Positions 46,390-57,803 of a stretch of DNA of 64,000 nt are shown here, in pieces. Each line of letters starts with the position of its first letter. Position 1 is the first letter of the stretch. The position numbers and the translations under genes were made by a program. The notes below the pieces were generated by a model. It searched no databases, was not told where the DNA came from, and worked only from the letters and a program-made list of their open reading frames with translations. Origin of the DNA: Arcuatula senhousia (lineage: Eukaryota > Mollusca > Bivalvia > Mytilida > Mytilidae). Location: assembly GCA_963971305.1 (NCBI GenBank), contig OZ020303.1:19403184-19467183 (forward strand). The letters are read 5' to 3'.

Positions 46390-47445
46390 CTGAATTGGAA
46401 CAAAAATATTAAAAGGTACTGCCTCAAAAATCCATTAAACTATACAGACTATTTACATATCTAACATCCTGAAAAGACTTTCATGAATAAATTAGGAATT
46501 ATGTCCATTTTATTGTAGCTTTTTGGAAACAACAACCTGAAAATATTGAGACATCATCTAGATGTAATAGTTTAAACAGGAATAATTTGTTTACAATCGA
46601 AGATTTCGTGTTTTGACAATTTTCCTACCGTAACATACATGCTATAGATCTTTATTCTATAAGAAATAAACAATTCTTTATAATGAGCTTATTTGTAGCA
46701 TTATTGCCAAATTCTAGTAGAAGCCTCAGCTTTGCTACACCAGCCAAGTAACAACATACAATACTAGAGAATACCACAGCCAAAGAAAACAATGAAAAGA
46801 TTAATTGCAGGTTAAAAACTTATTAATCTGTAGCATTCTGGTAATTAAAGAAATATTTTCTGACTTAAGCATCACCATCAAATACTAAGTACTTCCATTA
46901 CACATCAATAAAATAGGAGCATTTTTCTTACACTATAAAGAAGCGCTGAAATACACCAAAACATTTACACCAAAAAGCATTTAAGTTGGATAATAGTAAT
47001 TACCACAATAAGAAATTAAACCTTTTTAAGGAAGAACTTTCAAAAAGCCAGATCTTTCAAATGAAAATCAACCAAATCCTTTTTGCAACAACCAATCCTA
47101 CAATAAATAAAATACATGTATGTATGTTAATTAAATTGCTGTGGTATTCTATGCTGGTCTTTTCTTAATTTTCTGGTAACCACAATGGAAGTTTTCAACT
47201 TTCAAGGACATTGTGCCCCTTTGATCCTATAGATAATGACCTAGAACTTCTGTAAATCCCCCCTTCTTTATAAAATTACATACATGATATAAATAAATTA
47301 AAACAGACAAATATTTGTCAGTAATACTGAAATCCTCTTAACATAGTGAGCATCTTTCTTTTTTGTTAGATCATCTTCAAAAGTTCAAATTAAACATAAA
47401 AAATACTATCAAAGCCCAACCTAAACAAGGTAATCAAAGTGCAGT

Positions 47446-47476
<31 letters not shown>

Positions 47477-49499
47477 CAAGCATCATTTATTTCCCACAAG
47501 TACTCTGAACAAAGTACCATCATTAGCTAAAGTGCATGAAGCAGTCTATTAAATCTAAGTTTAAGGATTGATTAAACAATTTGACAGATGATGATTGATA
47601 TTAGCAAATAGTTTTAAAATAAAACTTCTAAAAAAACAAACCATGCCTATGACTATGGGTACAAATAGATAAATCTAAAGCATATCACATTCACTGTGAA
47701 AAAATAGACATGCTTTTAAAACAAAATTAACTCTCCACAATAACCATGTTGTTGTCTACCCACTTATACAGGTTGGTGTTCTAATATTATAATTGTGGCA
47801 TTTTCTTATGACAAAAAAAGAAAAATATACACAGTGATAAGGTGGGTCAGTCATTACAGGTGTAAATTTTGTTATGCTGTATATGCATATTTCAATGAGT
47901 TACCTCTCTTCAGCAAAATTTGAATCAAAATAATTGAATGGCTGAAAACCATAAGTGTCCAAACAGACATTCTCTACAAAAAAAAGTTTGAACCAGGAAG
48001 TAAAAACCAGCACCAAGGATAACAAGATGTGCCCGTTTCTTGAGAAGATAGGAAAATAAACAAAAAATAAACTGCATGTTTCCCATTCAATGAGTAAACA
48101 GAAAAATAAACAAAAACCTTGTTATGCATTTGGTTTGCTGTGTTTTTCATATTAAACGCTTGATTTTCTTTTGCCTCTTTAGTACTCTGGTACTTCTTGT
48201 TACCCTGATTTCAGATTCTTCACATGAAAGAAATTCATTTTTTTATCTTGAAGTATTAATTGAGTCAGTTGGTGGGTTTCAAACATCTCATTTACCATGG
48301 CATGAAAGGATAGAACTCAAACAAAAAACACAACAAGTACAGTATCATTGTCAACTTCTGAGGGACGTTATGTAATATTAACAGCTTAGTAATTTCTTAC
48401 ATCTGTTGTTAATTTCCCAAGCTCTTACTTCAATTTGTCACATCTCTCTTTCATAAACAAAATAGATGTGTATTGCAGAAAATAGGTTGGGTTGTTAAGA
48501 AAATTGGATGCAAGACGTTGGAAATCAGCATGAAATATGGCTTGTTTTCTGGGATATTTAGGTATTCTTTTAATTAATGTTATAAAACACTTTAAAAGAT
48601 TTATTTACTTTTAGTGGAAATTTGAAAGAACCACCAAATTTGAATATGAATAACATTTTTCAGACCCAAAACTTGTGTGCATGATGGAAATCAATATTAA
48701 GCCTTTTTATAACAGTTTTCAGAAACAAGCCCAAGTATAAAATTCTAACAAATCAAACTTAGGGAAATCTGGAAAATTTCCATGCAATTATAATGAATAG
48801 TTTTTCAAAGATAAAATACCAGAAATAAATGATCAAATTTAATGACCAAGAAAACACATAGAATCAATCTTCCGTGATGGTTTTATGTTTTCATTTTCAT
48901 ATTGCATCCAAAATGATCATATCTAATGCCGCATGATGTAACTTTTAAATTAAAATTTGTTGCATAACAGCAAAGTTAATTCGTAGCTGGCAGTACCCTT
49001 TGATAAAATTGTAATGTGCACTGATTAAAGTATTTTACATGTTTTTCGTTGACTGTGTAATTAGAATTTTGAATGTAACAGCTTAACTGGAAGTAATTAT
49101 TCTAAATTAAGTATACAATTTGTTTATATTATGAAATTAAAGATCTGAAGTTTTTGATGTAATTCATTTGCATTCATATGATTATCAAGTGATAATGAAC
49201 CCCATTCTTCCATTGCATTCTTTTCTCAGTATCAGATTGCTGCAAAACAAAATGTAAACATTAAAAAACAGCTTGTACTAATTTCACTTCCATAATAACA
49301 AGTGCAAGAATCTGAGAAACTTTCTTCAGTTTTTTTTCTGTAAAAAGACACAACAGTGTAAGATTATACTTAAATTTGAAATCTATTTTTGCCCTGATCA
49401 TGGTTTATTATAGAAATGGTAACAAACATCTTCATTCCTTTTGGCTTGAAGAACTTTTGTATATGCCACTGTAGTTTGCAGTTTGCAAGTGGCCATTGT
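46390..49499. other. Intron-like AT-rich sequence
   Basis: Holds an (ACAG)n run at 47449-47476. The frame at 48124-48375 is open but has no splice, promoter or family evidence. No repeat family is recognised. Confidence 0.45.
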
Positions 49500-49650
49500 T
49501 GCAGCTCCCATTGCGCGCGTGTGTGTGGTTGTGTTTAACACTTATGCACCTGGGCAATGAAGAGCAGTTTTCTTTGCAGAGGAAACCAGAGTACCCAGAG
49601 AAAACCACTGACCTTGGGCAGGTAGCTAAGCTGACAAACCTAATCACATA
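49500..49650. repeat. GAGGAAACCAGAGTACCCAGAG repeat
   Basis: A TAACACTTATGCACCTGGGC block, then GAGGAAACCAGAGTACCCAG and GCAGGTAGCTAAGCTGACAA. Related to the sequence at 21180-21280 (TACGCATCTGGG; GAGGAAACCGAAGTACACAG; GCAGGTAACTGACAAACC). Confidence 0.6.
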
Positions 49651-50575
49651 CAAGTAAGGAAGTCCCTTTATTTGTAATTTACAAGCAGAACTCCAACATC
49701 ATCTGAGAGGTGATCAGCTAGTGATCAGTAGTGTGGTATTCAGATCAGATCCGGAGACCACCTAACTGATTTTTACAGACTGACTAGAACTTAATGAAGA
49801 AATATGGTAAGTTGGATTAAAGCATAAATGCTCTCCCACACAGGACACCATTCTTTTTTCATCCTTCCAAGCCATGATTTTAGACCAGTGTCTACTAATG
49901 AAATGTATTCACAACTGCAAGAAGAAATTTTATAGATGCTTCCAATTTCAAATTTCCATTCCTGAGGAACCATGAATCTTCTTTCGACTAGAAATGAGTG
50001 CATCAAATCTCCCCAACAATAGCACAGCATCAACCAAAACTGAGTCTTTAGAATAACAACTAGAATTCATTAACAAAGTACATCATTAATTCAATCACAC
50101 TGCATCTCTGAGATTTACGTCTCCAATAATTTGTATATACAACAGTAAATGATATGGAATCATTCATTTCATGTCTTTGATATGATGTAATCAATTAAAT
50201 CACTGACAATGGAAGTTTATTATATAAAGTGCCCACCCAAGTAGAAACAAGTAGAAATTTATACCACTTAATATGACATACTAAGTATCACCTATCAAGC
50301 AATTAAAAGAATGATTGAAGAAAAAATTAAGAAAATTGATTGACTATACAAAGCAACTATACAGGAAACTATTAAATAATATCTTAATTAAAGAAAGGCT
50401 ACAAGCAGAAGATAATGTGGATTCTCTGAATTTAGATAATAAGAAAAACCTGCAATGAGAAAGAGCAACAATCTTGGATGAGAAAAAATGTCCTCTCTCA
50501 ACTTGCTGCTTAGAATTAGTATGGTTGTAGGGACATAATTCTTATAAACTTTGTATTTCATGCTTGCTTTTATTT
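49651..50575. other. Intron-like, one speculative terminal-exon frame
   Basis: The minus frame at 49791-50033 is partly preceded by an acceptor-like TTTCTTCTTGCAG at about 49914. From there it reads CEYISLVDTGLKSWL to a stop. Entry phase would fit after 55123, but no poly(A) signal follows, so it is not called. Confidence 0.35.
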
Positions 50576-50725
50576 AAGGAATGACTGTCATAATTTTTTT
50601 TTATTAGGGTATGAAAAAAAAACATTGCACATTGTATAATCTGCATAGTGGATTAAACTTAATGTGCAGAACTTTTTTTTCATATCCCTAATGAAAAAAA
50701 TTTATAATGACAGTCATTCCTTATA
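50576..50725. mobile_element. Palindromic MITE, ~150 bp
   Basis: TAAGGAATGACTGTCATAA at the left and its complement TTATGACAGTCATTCCTTA-like at the right, continuing inward over TTAGGGTATGAAAAAAAA and TGCACATTG to give ~60-bp arms around a ~25-bp centre. TA-rich flanks could hide a TA duplication (Tc1/mariner-type MITE, inference). Confidence 0.8.
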
Positions 50726-50974
50726 AATTAATTTTCAAACGATTAAAAAACAATGAAAGTTTTCTTATACAAGAACAAAAATGGTTGCACTTCCTGTAAA
50801 AAGTGGGCGATTTTTTTTTTCATTGTGATATGAAATTATTTTTTCGTCCTTTCAAATTGCAGTCTTTTAATCAAATTCATTTATTATAACATTAAACTAT
50901 GATTGACATTTGGACCAATATGCATTCACAAAATCCACATATTGTAAAGTAGGACGAACAGAAAATCAAAAGGT

Positions 50975-51150
50975 ATACCTAGGTATGTAACAGCGATGCA
51001 TGAGTAAGGAGTCAGCCCAGAAAATCAAATATGTAACAGTGATGCATGAGTAAGTAGTAAGCCAGGTAAAACTGATACAAAAGGCATACCTAGGTATGTA
51101 ACAGTGATGCACGAGAAGGGGTAAGCCAGGTAAAACTCATACTAGTGGTG
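50975..51150. repeat. Three-copy minisatellite (TATGTAACAGTGATGC)
   Basis: TATGTAACAGCGATGCATGA, TATGTAACAGTGATGCATGA and TATGTAACAGTGATGCACGA start near 50983, 51031 and 51095. AAGCCAGGTAAAACT and AGGCATACCTAGG link the units. The periods are 48 and 64 bp, reflecting a deletion in the first unit. Confidence 0.8.
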
Positions 51151-52018
51151 GTAGTACAGGGTAGATATAAATCAATATGGGGGTGGAAATTTTAAAAGAT
51201 CAATGGATGCTCAAGGAAACTTAAAGCACATTTATAAAGAACTCGTGCACATCTGCCCCAATGAATCAGAAAGAATATAACCTGATTTATCATCTTGAGT
51301 TGATTTTACATTTACATTGATCAGAATAAAACAAGGTATAAAACATATAAATCATAAATGAAAATATTACAAGGCAATAACAAGCTAGTTTACAAGCAAT
51401 TGAAACCTCTTCTCTTCCAAATGATGTTAATCACAAGTCAAAGAGCTAGCCAATGTGTGAGGTACCCCCTCCTTACAATCCAATTTTCAATATAATAAGC
51501 AATTACAGTTCTTAGATTTGTAAGTGTTTTTATACCTATTATATTCACACATCTGAGAAAACAACATTTATTACAGGGTTATTAAATCAAGGGAGATAAT
51601 TCACACACTATCTACTTATATTGACAGCTATCTTTTTATACACAACCAAGCAAGTTCCTTCAAATTATATAAACCATAAAATGAGCCAAAGAATGCACAT
51701 TCATGAAAACCAGGTTAATGTTCATTGTGCAAAAAAAAACTGTTAAGTTTGCGTAATGTTTTTAAATTTTATAGACATGATAGTTGACCAATGTTCTAAT
51801 TTCAATCCATAGTTTATTCACCCTTTTTACATGCATGCACTATGTACACAACAGTTGCAGCAAGAACTACTTGATATGAATCACACAGAACACATGGACT
51901 GCATGCAGTAAAATAGAAGAATTGCAATGAAATTCAAATCAAAAACCCATAACATTCTGTAATAGACTAGAATATCTTAGATGCATTGGAGCAAAACTGT
52001 GTGCTTCAAAACTAAATT
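51151..52018. other. Intron-like AT-rich sequence
   Basis: Nothing supportable. It ends at the target duplication AACTAAATT of the next element. Confidence 0.45.
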
Positions 52019-52889
52019 GGCATACTATAAAACCTGGCCTGGCCTCATTGGCTTGGCCTGGCCTGGTCCCATTGGCCTGGCCTGGCTTCATGTCGAGGCT
52101 TCTTTGGCCTGGCCTGGCTTCATTGGCTTGGCTTCATTGGCCTAGCCTGGCCTCTGAAAATTGGCATAGCTTCAATTTTCAATTTGATTTGTATAATTAA
52201 TTTATGCATGTTTTATTTATTTAATGATGACCAATGGAAACATTTAAATACTTTAATCAACTTGTTATTGTTTGACTAGGCTGTGCTGAGAGAATAAAAA
52301 ATATGATAATACATTATCAGTTTTATCAGATACCCATCTGACTCTGTAACAGGGCAGTCTGAGTTTCAAAGCATTTTGTGTAATAAAAGAGTATTCCAAA
52401 TTTTGTACATGTATCTAAATGAAGAAAAATATAGATATCCTTTTTTTTATTTTTAATAAACATTTTTGTTTGAAGTAATGCTTGTACACTGTTCATAAGA
52501 TAACTGTTTATCATGATTTTAGTTCCGTTCATTCAGTTTTTTTATTAAAATATCATTTCTAAAGTGTGCAACTTAAGACAATAAAAAATGTCTCTTTTAA
52601 TCCATTAGCTTTGAAAATACACTTTAGCAGATAAGATCAGATAAGCAAAGAATTTGGGGAGTCCCTAAACCACGTTCCAAGTTCCAAGTTCCAAGTTTCA
52701 AGTTCCAAGTTCCAAAACAAAATATATATATATATATCATTTATATTTAAAAACTGATTCAAGAAACAAAAAACTCAGCAAGTGTTACTGATTTCATGTA
52801 AATTGCCTTACTTTTCACTGTTTGCCATATTTTGCAAACTAAGATTTTTTTTGTTTTTATGTATCGATTTTATTTCAATTGTTTATATA

Positions 52890-52972
52890 ATATTAATCCG
52901 TGAGGATCTCAGGGAAGACGAGTTCTGTAACCCTCTTTAAATAAAGAATTGGTTATTATTATTAAACCAATT
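52890..52972 (+). other. Possible retroelement 3' tail
   Basis: CGTGAGGATCTCAGGGAAGA, then CCCTCTTTAAATAAAGAATT and TTATTATTATT. GC-richer sequence ending in AATAAA plus a TTA repeat is typical of LINE 3' ends. There is no coding part. Confidence 0.35.
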
Positions 52973-53122
52973 CCTTTTACTTCAGCGTTGTTGGCAAAAC
53001 AAAACTTAACCATGGCCAAGCAAATATATTTGTTTGTTTAGGATTTATGTACCAACAGTCCTATTTTTGTGCATTTAATCAACATTCTCGAAAAAGTTTC
53101 GTGCAAAAGTAGGCGAATTTAT

Positions 53123-53153
53123 AGGTGATTCATGCTCCCATGAGCCTCTTGTT
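53123..53153 (+). repeat. Family A right-end fragment
   Basis: AGGTGATTCATGCTCCCATG then AGCCTCTTGTT matches the terminal hairpin region at 20322-20355 with a few changes. Only the end is present. Confidence 0.6.
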
Positions 53154-54224
53154 GTTAACAAATGAGGTAAATTTACTATGAAATTGTGAATTCCTCTTTA
53201 ACGTATCTTTAATAACCACGTAGGCCATTCTCAGAAAATTAAAACTTAATTACTAATCTCAGGACAATTTGATAACTACATGACACCCATCTGGAAATAA
53301 TTATGACAATCTACACCTCACAGTTTTGACGCTGCTGTCATCCTCATATTGAAATAAATTTATAGCAGTGTTAGAAAAAGCATACTGATGTGTTTTTATT
53401 CAAACACCAGAATTTGATTGCCTCATCACTTCATCACTCTTTATCCGTCATCTTCGGATAAAACAATTTGATGATTCAAGCCAAACCAGTTTATATATTA
53501 TTTAAATAAATCATTAAAAATCAATGAGATTTCAAAATTTGGAACTTGGAACTTGAAACTTGGAACTTGGAACTTGGAACATGGTTAGAGATGCATAATA
53601 TAATACACAATAACTGTATAAAATTATAAGGATTAAGACATTATAAATAATTTTAAAAAGTGGGTCCATTTTTTATTTTTAGTACCTGATACCATAGAAT
53701 TTATACCATGGCATATTTTGGGTGTAATAAGAGTTATCGATTTCTGATTGTTATAAACTAATTTTAGATCTTTCAAAAATCTATTGCAGCTCTCTGACCA
53801 CATACAAAATTTGAAATACCGGTACTTTTTATTACACAAAATGCTTTGAAACTCAGACTGCCCTGTTACAGAGTCAGATGGGTATCTGATAAAACTGATA
53901 ATGTATTATCATACCTTTATTCTCTCAGCACAGCCTAGTCAAACAATAACAAGTTGATTAAAGTATTTAAATGTTTCCATTGGTCATCATCAAATAAATA
54001 AAACAAGCATAAATTAATTATACAAATCAAATTGAAAATTGAAGCTGTGCCAATTTTCAGAGGCCAGGCTAGGCCAATGAAGCCAAGCCAATGAAGCCAG
54101 GCCAGGCCAAAGAAGCCTCGACATGAAGCCAGGCCAGGCCAATGGGACCAGGCCAGGCCAGGCCAGGCCAAGCCAGGCCAAGCCAATGAGGCCAGGCCAG
54201 GTTTTATAGTATGCCAACTAAATT

Positions 54225-55122
54225 GAGTCATATAAATATAAAAGTACATTCAATAGAAGAAAATAATATCCATTTAATTGCATTGGGAGAAGTATAAAGC
54301 CTTTATGTACATAACATTAATGATTATAAATCATATCTCCTGTACATAATATATCATAAAATGTCTGCAACTCAGAAAAAATATGCAAAACTCATTAAGA
54401 ATAAGTCAAAATAAGAAAATCAACAGTTTGAAATCTCATTTAAGCAAATGATTGGAGGTTTTTGTAAAGCTACCAAAATTCCTGCAATATTCCTTAGGGG
54501 AATTGTTTGATAGATGTTGCAGTTGGTATGGTGCTTGTTCAGAGAACAGACTCCCCATTAACTAGTAAAGTAAACTTTTTGTTGAGTTCAATTGAGATGC
54601 ATAGTCATGCCTGAGTTTGATACTAAAATCACCTGCCGCTATCAAACCTCCAAATAAAATGGATTATGGCATCTTTAAAATAGACCCACTGTAGCAATCA
54701 CTCCATTACTGATCAGCCGTGAAATTTTGACAAAATGATGGAGAATCCAGTATTCTAATCTCTCATTACAAGTCATAACTTCTAAGCTATTATTATCTGA
54801 TCACTTTGTTGCAAATGTGCAAGTTTACTTATATTTTTATCTACAATCAAAACTACACAGTGAAGCAAAATATTAGGTTTGTATGAAGACATCTTTATCA
54901 GAATATCATCGCTAAGATCACAAACATTATGAATCATAATAAATCTCCATCACATAACTTATGGTACAACAAAGGATAAGAGATTTATCTAATAGGCCTT
55001 ATAACAAGTGAATGGCAGAAAACAATTAGTAAACTGACTTACTATCCAACCTCAAGTTATATATTGGGGTAGATACTATCTTACAAACAAGGGGAACATC
55101 AACAAGTGAAAGATTCTATCAC
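54225..55122. other. Intron-like AT-rich sequence
   Basis: No repeat or exon is recognised. Confidence 0.45.
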
Positions 55123-55210
55123 CTAAGGAAGAGGTTGGTGTCCTTCAAGGTGAAAATAAAGGTCCTTTTATCCTGTTTTACTGGAGGCTCAAAGCACTTG
55201 GTGTTGAAGG
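55123..55210 (-). CDS. 88-bp exon (FNTKCFEPPV...TNLFL)
   Basis: The acceptor ACAAGTGTAATTAG precedes CCTTCAAC (55210). The donor CTTAG/GTGATAGA follows 55123. It encodes FNTKCFEPPVKQDKRTFIFT then LKDTNLFL, entering with two bases and leaving two. This is the most protein-like peptide of the upstream group: G+C is higher than the flanks and the alternative frames are closed. The alternation of charged and hydrophobic residues suggests beta strands. No family is recognised. Confidence 0.7.
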
Positions 55211-56232
55211 CTAATTACACTTGTAATAATTGAATCCAATTCAACTGAAACGGATTGTATTTAGTTCAAACTAAACTATAATACCTTCTGAGGTATTCTA
55301 GTTTAGATTGACTCGGAATTGATCTTAAGCATTTACATTGACAATAAAACAATTCATTTGACATGTAGTTTGATCTCCAGTTAAATTGATCCAAAATACA
55401 TAGTCTAAATGCAGCCTTGGTGCTGAAATGTTTCATTCAAGAAAAAAATATGTCCTGAATTCATGGGCATCTTTTTAATATTCTGTTCAGAAGTCCCTGC
55501 ACCATCAGAAAAAACAAAGGCTTCCATATATTTGGATACTTTATTCATATAGAACAGTGAACTAACACTTAAATATTAAATAAAGTTTTACAAGTTTCTC
55601 AACTTTCTACCACAAAAGCTAGGGAGCCATTACTGCAATTACATTAAGCTATAGAATCATGCCTTTCTAATTTATCAGAATGTATTTCATACAGCAATCC
55701 CAGAAACTGATAAGGTGATAAATTGCCCTACATTTCTGTTCAATTTTAACCATTTCTGAATTATGGATTCATATTATATGTTATTAATAGGATTTTGTCA
55801 AGTTAGCATTTGAAAACCCAGAACTGTTTCCACTGCCTAATTTATCAATTTTTAACAGTAAATATTTAGTATTTGAAAAGGGTTGCCAGGCGAAAAAATG
55901 TGACGTTAATAAAAAAAAATTGTAACACCTACATCTTTAATATTAGTTTGGTCTTGTAAAAATTGAAACCCTAAAAAATCATGCTATATGGAAGTTAACC
56001 ATATCAAAAATAAAATATTTCTGCCCCTCTGGGACACCTGAGCCTAGCTGTATACATTTTTGCAGTGTTTACTTTCCTCTCTGCACCAGCTCAGATATGA
56101 TAAGGATAAGGTTAATGATAAATCTAGGAAGTCATCCAAAACTATAATCTTCATTAACAGTTCATTCTAGATAAAGTCATCTCATTTTAGATCAAAACAT
56201 TTCAACCTCAAACAAGTGTGGCCACTAAAAGT
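55211..56232. other. Intron-like AT-rich sequence
   Basis: A small near-palindrome (AGTTTGAACTAAAT / CAATTCAACTG region, 55240-55330) is visible. No exon. Confidence 0.4.
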
Positions 56233-57570
56233 ATGTCTCGCCTGCCGGCACCATCGCTAAAATCAACTACCTAAGCTTTCATTTCTTGATATAAACATAA
56301 AAAGTGTCAGTATACCTAATAACAGATGCCTAGTTATTATACTATTCAAGCAATCCATTGTCCACACAAGTATTACAAAAAGTTTTCTGTCTGAAAAAAG
56401 ACCTAAGATCACAGAGTCACTAGAGCGTAAAAATGGGGTCATGGTCACATGGCATGGTAACAGTTGCTTTGTCCATAACCGCAACTGTCTGTTTACCCAA
56501 TATCAGATGCCTAGCTATTATAACTTTCCAGCAATTCATTGTCCATAAAAGTCTTACAAAAAAGTTTTTCGGCCTGAAAAAGACCTAAGTTCACAGATTC
56601 ACTGGAGCGTGAAAATGGGGTCAGGGTCACACGGCATGGTGACAGTTGCATAGATCATAACCTGAACTGTCTGTATACTAAATATCAGATGCCTAGCTAT
56701 TATACTTTTCAAGCAATTCATCGTCCACAAAAGTCTTACAAAAAAGTTTACAGCCTGAAAAAAGACCAAAGTTCACAGAGTCACTGGAGCGTGAAAATGA
56801 GGTCAGGGTCACACGGCATGGTGACAGTTGCGTAAACCATAACCTGAACTGTCTGTATACTAAATATCAGATGCCTAGCTATTATACTTTTCAAGCAATT
56901 CATCGTCCACAAAAGTCTTACAAAAAAGTTTACAGCCTGAAAAAAGACCTAAGTTCACAGAGTCACTGGAGCGTGAAAATGAGGTCAGGGTCACATGGCA
57001 TGGTGACAGTTGGGTAGACCATAACCTGAACTGTCTGTATACCAAATATCAGATGCCTAGCTATTATACTTTTCAAGCAATTCATCGTCCACAAAAGTCT
57101 TACAAAAAAGTTTACGGCCTGAAAAAAGACCTAAGTTCACAGAGTCACTGGAGCGTGAAAATGGGGTCAGGGTCACATGGCATGGTGACAGTTGCGTAGA
57201 CCATAACCTGAACTGTCTGTATACCAAATATCAGATGCCTAGCTATTATACTTTTCAAGCAATTCATCGTCCACAAAAGTCTTACAAAAAAGTTTACGAC
57301 CTGAAAAAAGACCTAAGTTCACAGAGTCACTGGAGCGTGAAAATGGGGTCAGGGTCAAACGGCATGGTGACAGTTGCGTAGACCATAACCTGAACTATCT
57401 GTATACCAAATATCAGATGCCTAGCTATTATACTTTTCAAGCAATTCATTGTCCACAAAAGTCTTACAAAAAAGTTTACGCCGCCGCCGTCGCCGTCGCC
57501 GCCGCCGTCGCCGGAAAGTAATACCTATGTCTCGCCTTCCGCGACTATTCGTCGCAGGCGAGACAAAAAT
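56233..57570 (+). mobile_element. Family C hairpin-ended element, copy 3 (complete)
   Basis: The left end is ATGTCTCGCCTGCCGGCACC (56233). The right end is a GCCGCC/GTCGCC run (57479-57512), then a two-part hairpin, TGTCTCGCC...GCGAC-TATTC-GTCGC...GGCGAGACA (57528-57565), and AAAAAT. The interior is a 181-bp tandem array unlike that of copies 1 and 2 except for TATACCAAATATCA. No target duplication is obvious. The Arg-rich frame at 57449-57643 is a product of the GCC/GTC run. Confidence 0.88.
56310..57480 (+). repeat. 181-bp tandem array, ~6.5 units
   Basis: The phrase CAGATGCCTAGCTATTATAC recurs at about 56325, 56505, 56688, 56869, 57049, 57231 and 57413. Units also carry TCACTGGAGCGTGAAAATGG and CACGGCATGGTGACAGTTGC. 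Units 3-7 are nearly identical and unit 1 is diverged, suggesting recent expansion from the right. Confidence 0.95.
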
Positions 57571-57803
57571 GGATATGGTGCCAGCACAGACTGCCCTGGT
57601 TTTAAGTTTAAGGGTTAAGATGCAACAAATATTGGATCACTGAGTTTATCACTACCCTAAATGTGTAAATTTTCGTGTTTTTGTAAATGTATTCTTTTAC
57701 CTGGGGGATGAGCTTTTACAGTCTATGAAACAAGCTAAGAAAAGTTGATGATTTTCATCAGCCCCTTATCTCTATATGTTTATATCCTTTGCTTAAAGAA
57801 ATA

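Larger units (their letters stand above)
52659..53592. mobile_element. FB-C: fold-back element with six 7-bp units per arm, nested in FB-B copy 2
   Basis: The left arm 52674-52715 is six GTTCCAA units, the fourth being GTTTCAA. The right arm 53539-53580 is its exact reverse complement, with the variant unit in the mirrored place. Outer ends CCTAAACCAC and ATGGTTAGAG are imperfect inverted repeats. Sequence flanking it matches continuous FB-B copy 1 sequence (37545-37665), proving insertion. The interior is AT-rich, with a retroelement-like tail (52890-52972) and a family A end fragment (53123-53153). Non-coding. Confidence 0.8.
52019..54215. mobile_element. FB-B copy 2: fold-back element with 9-bp target duplication
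   Basis: It has the same terminal GGCATACTATAAAACC / GGTTTTATAGTATGCC as the copy in the LINE, the same GGCCTGGCCT arm words (52035-52150, 54065-54200), and longer AT-rich arms (to about 52410 and from about 53825). These arms share ATCTGACTCTGTAACAGGGC and GACTAGGCTGTGCTGAGAGA. The direct repeat AACTAAATT flanks it (52010-52018, 54216-54224). It is enlarged by the insertion FB-C at 52659-53592. Flanking AT sequence of the two FB-B copies is unrelated. Confidence 0.9.

Noticed and set aside
57449..57643. Arg-rich open frame (and Thr/Ser/Asp-run frames at 16371-16640, 17845-18206, 58667-58879)
   Set aside because: Produced by GCC/GTC/GAC microsatellites next to the hairpins of families C and D.
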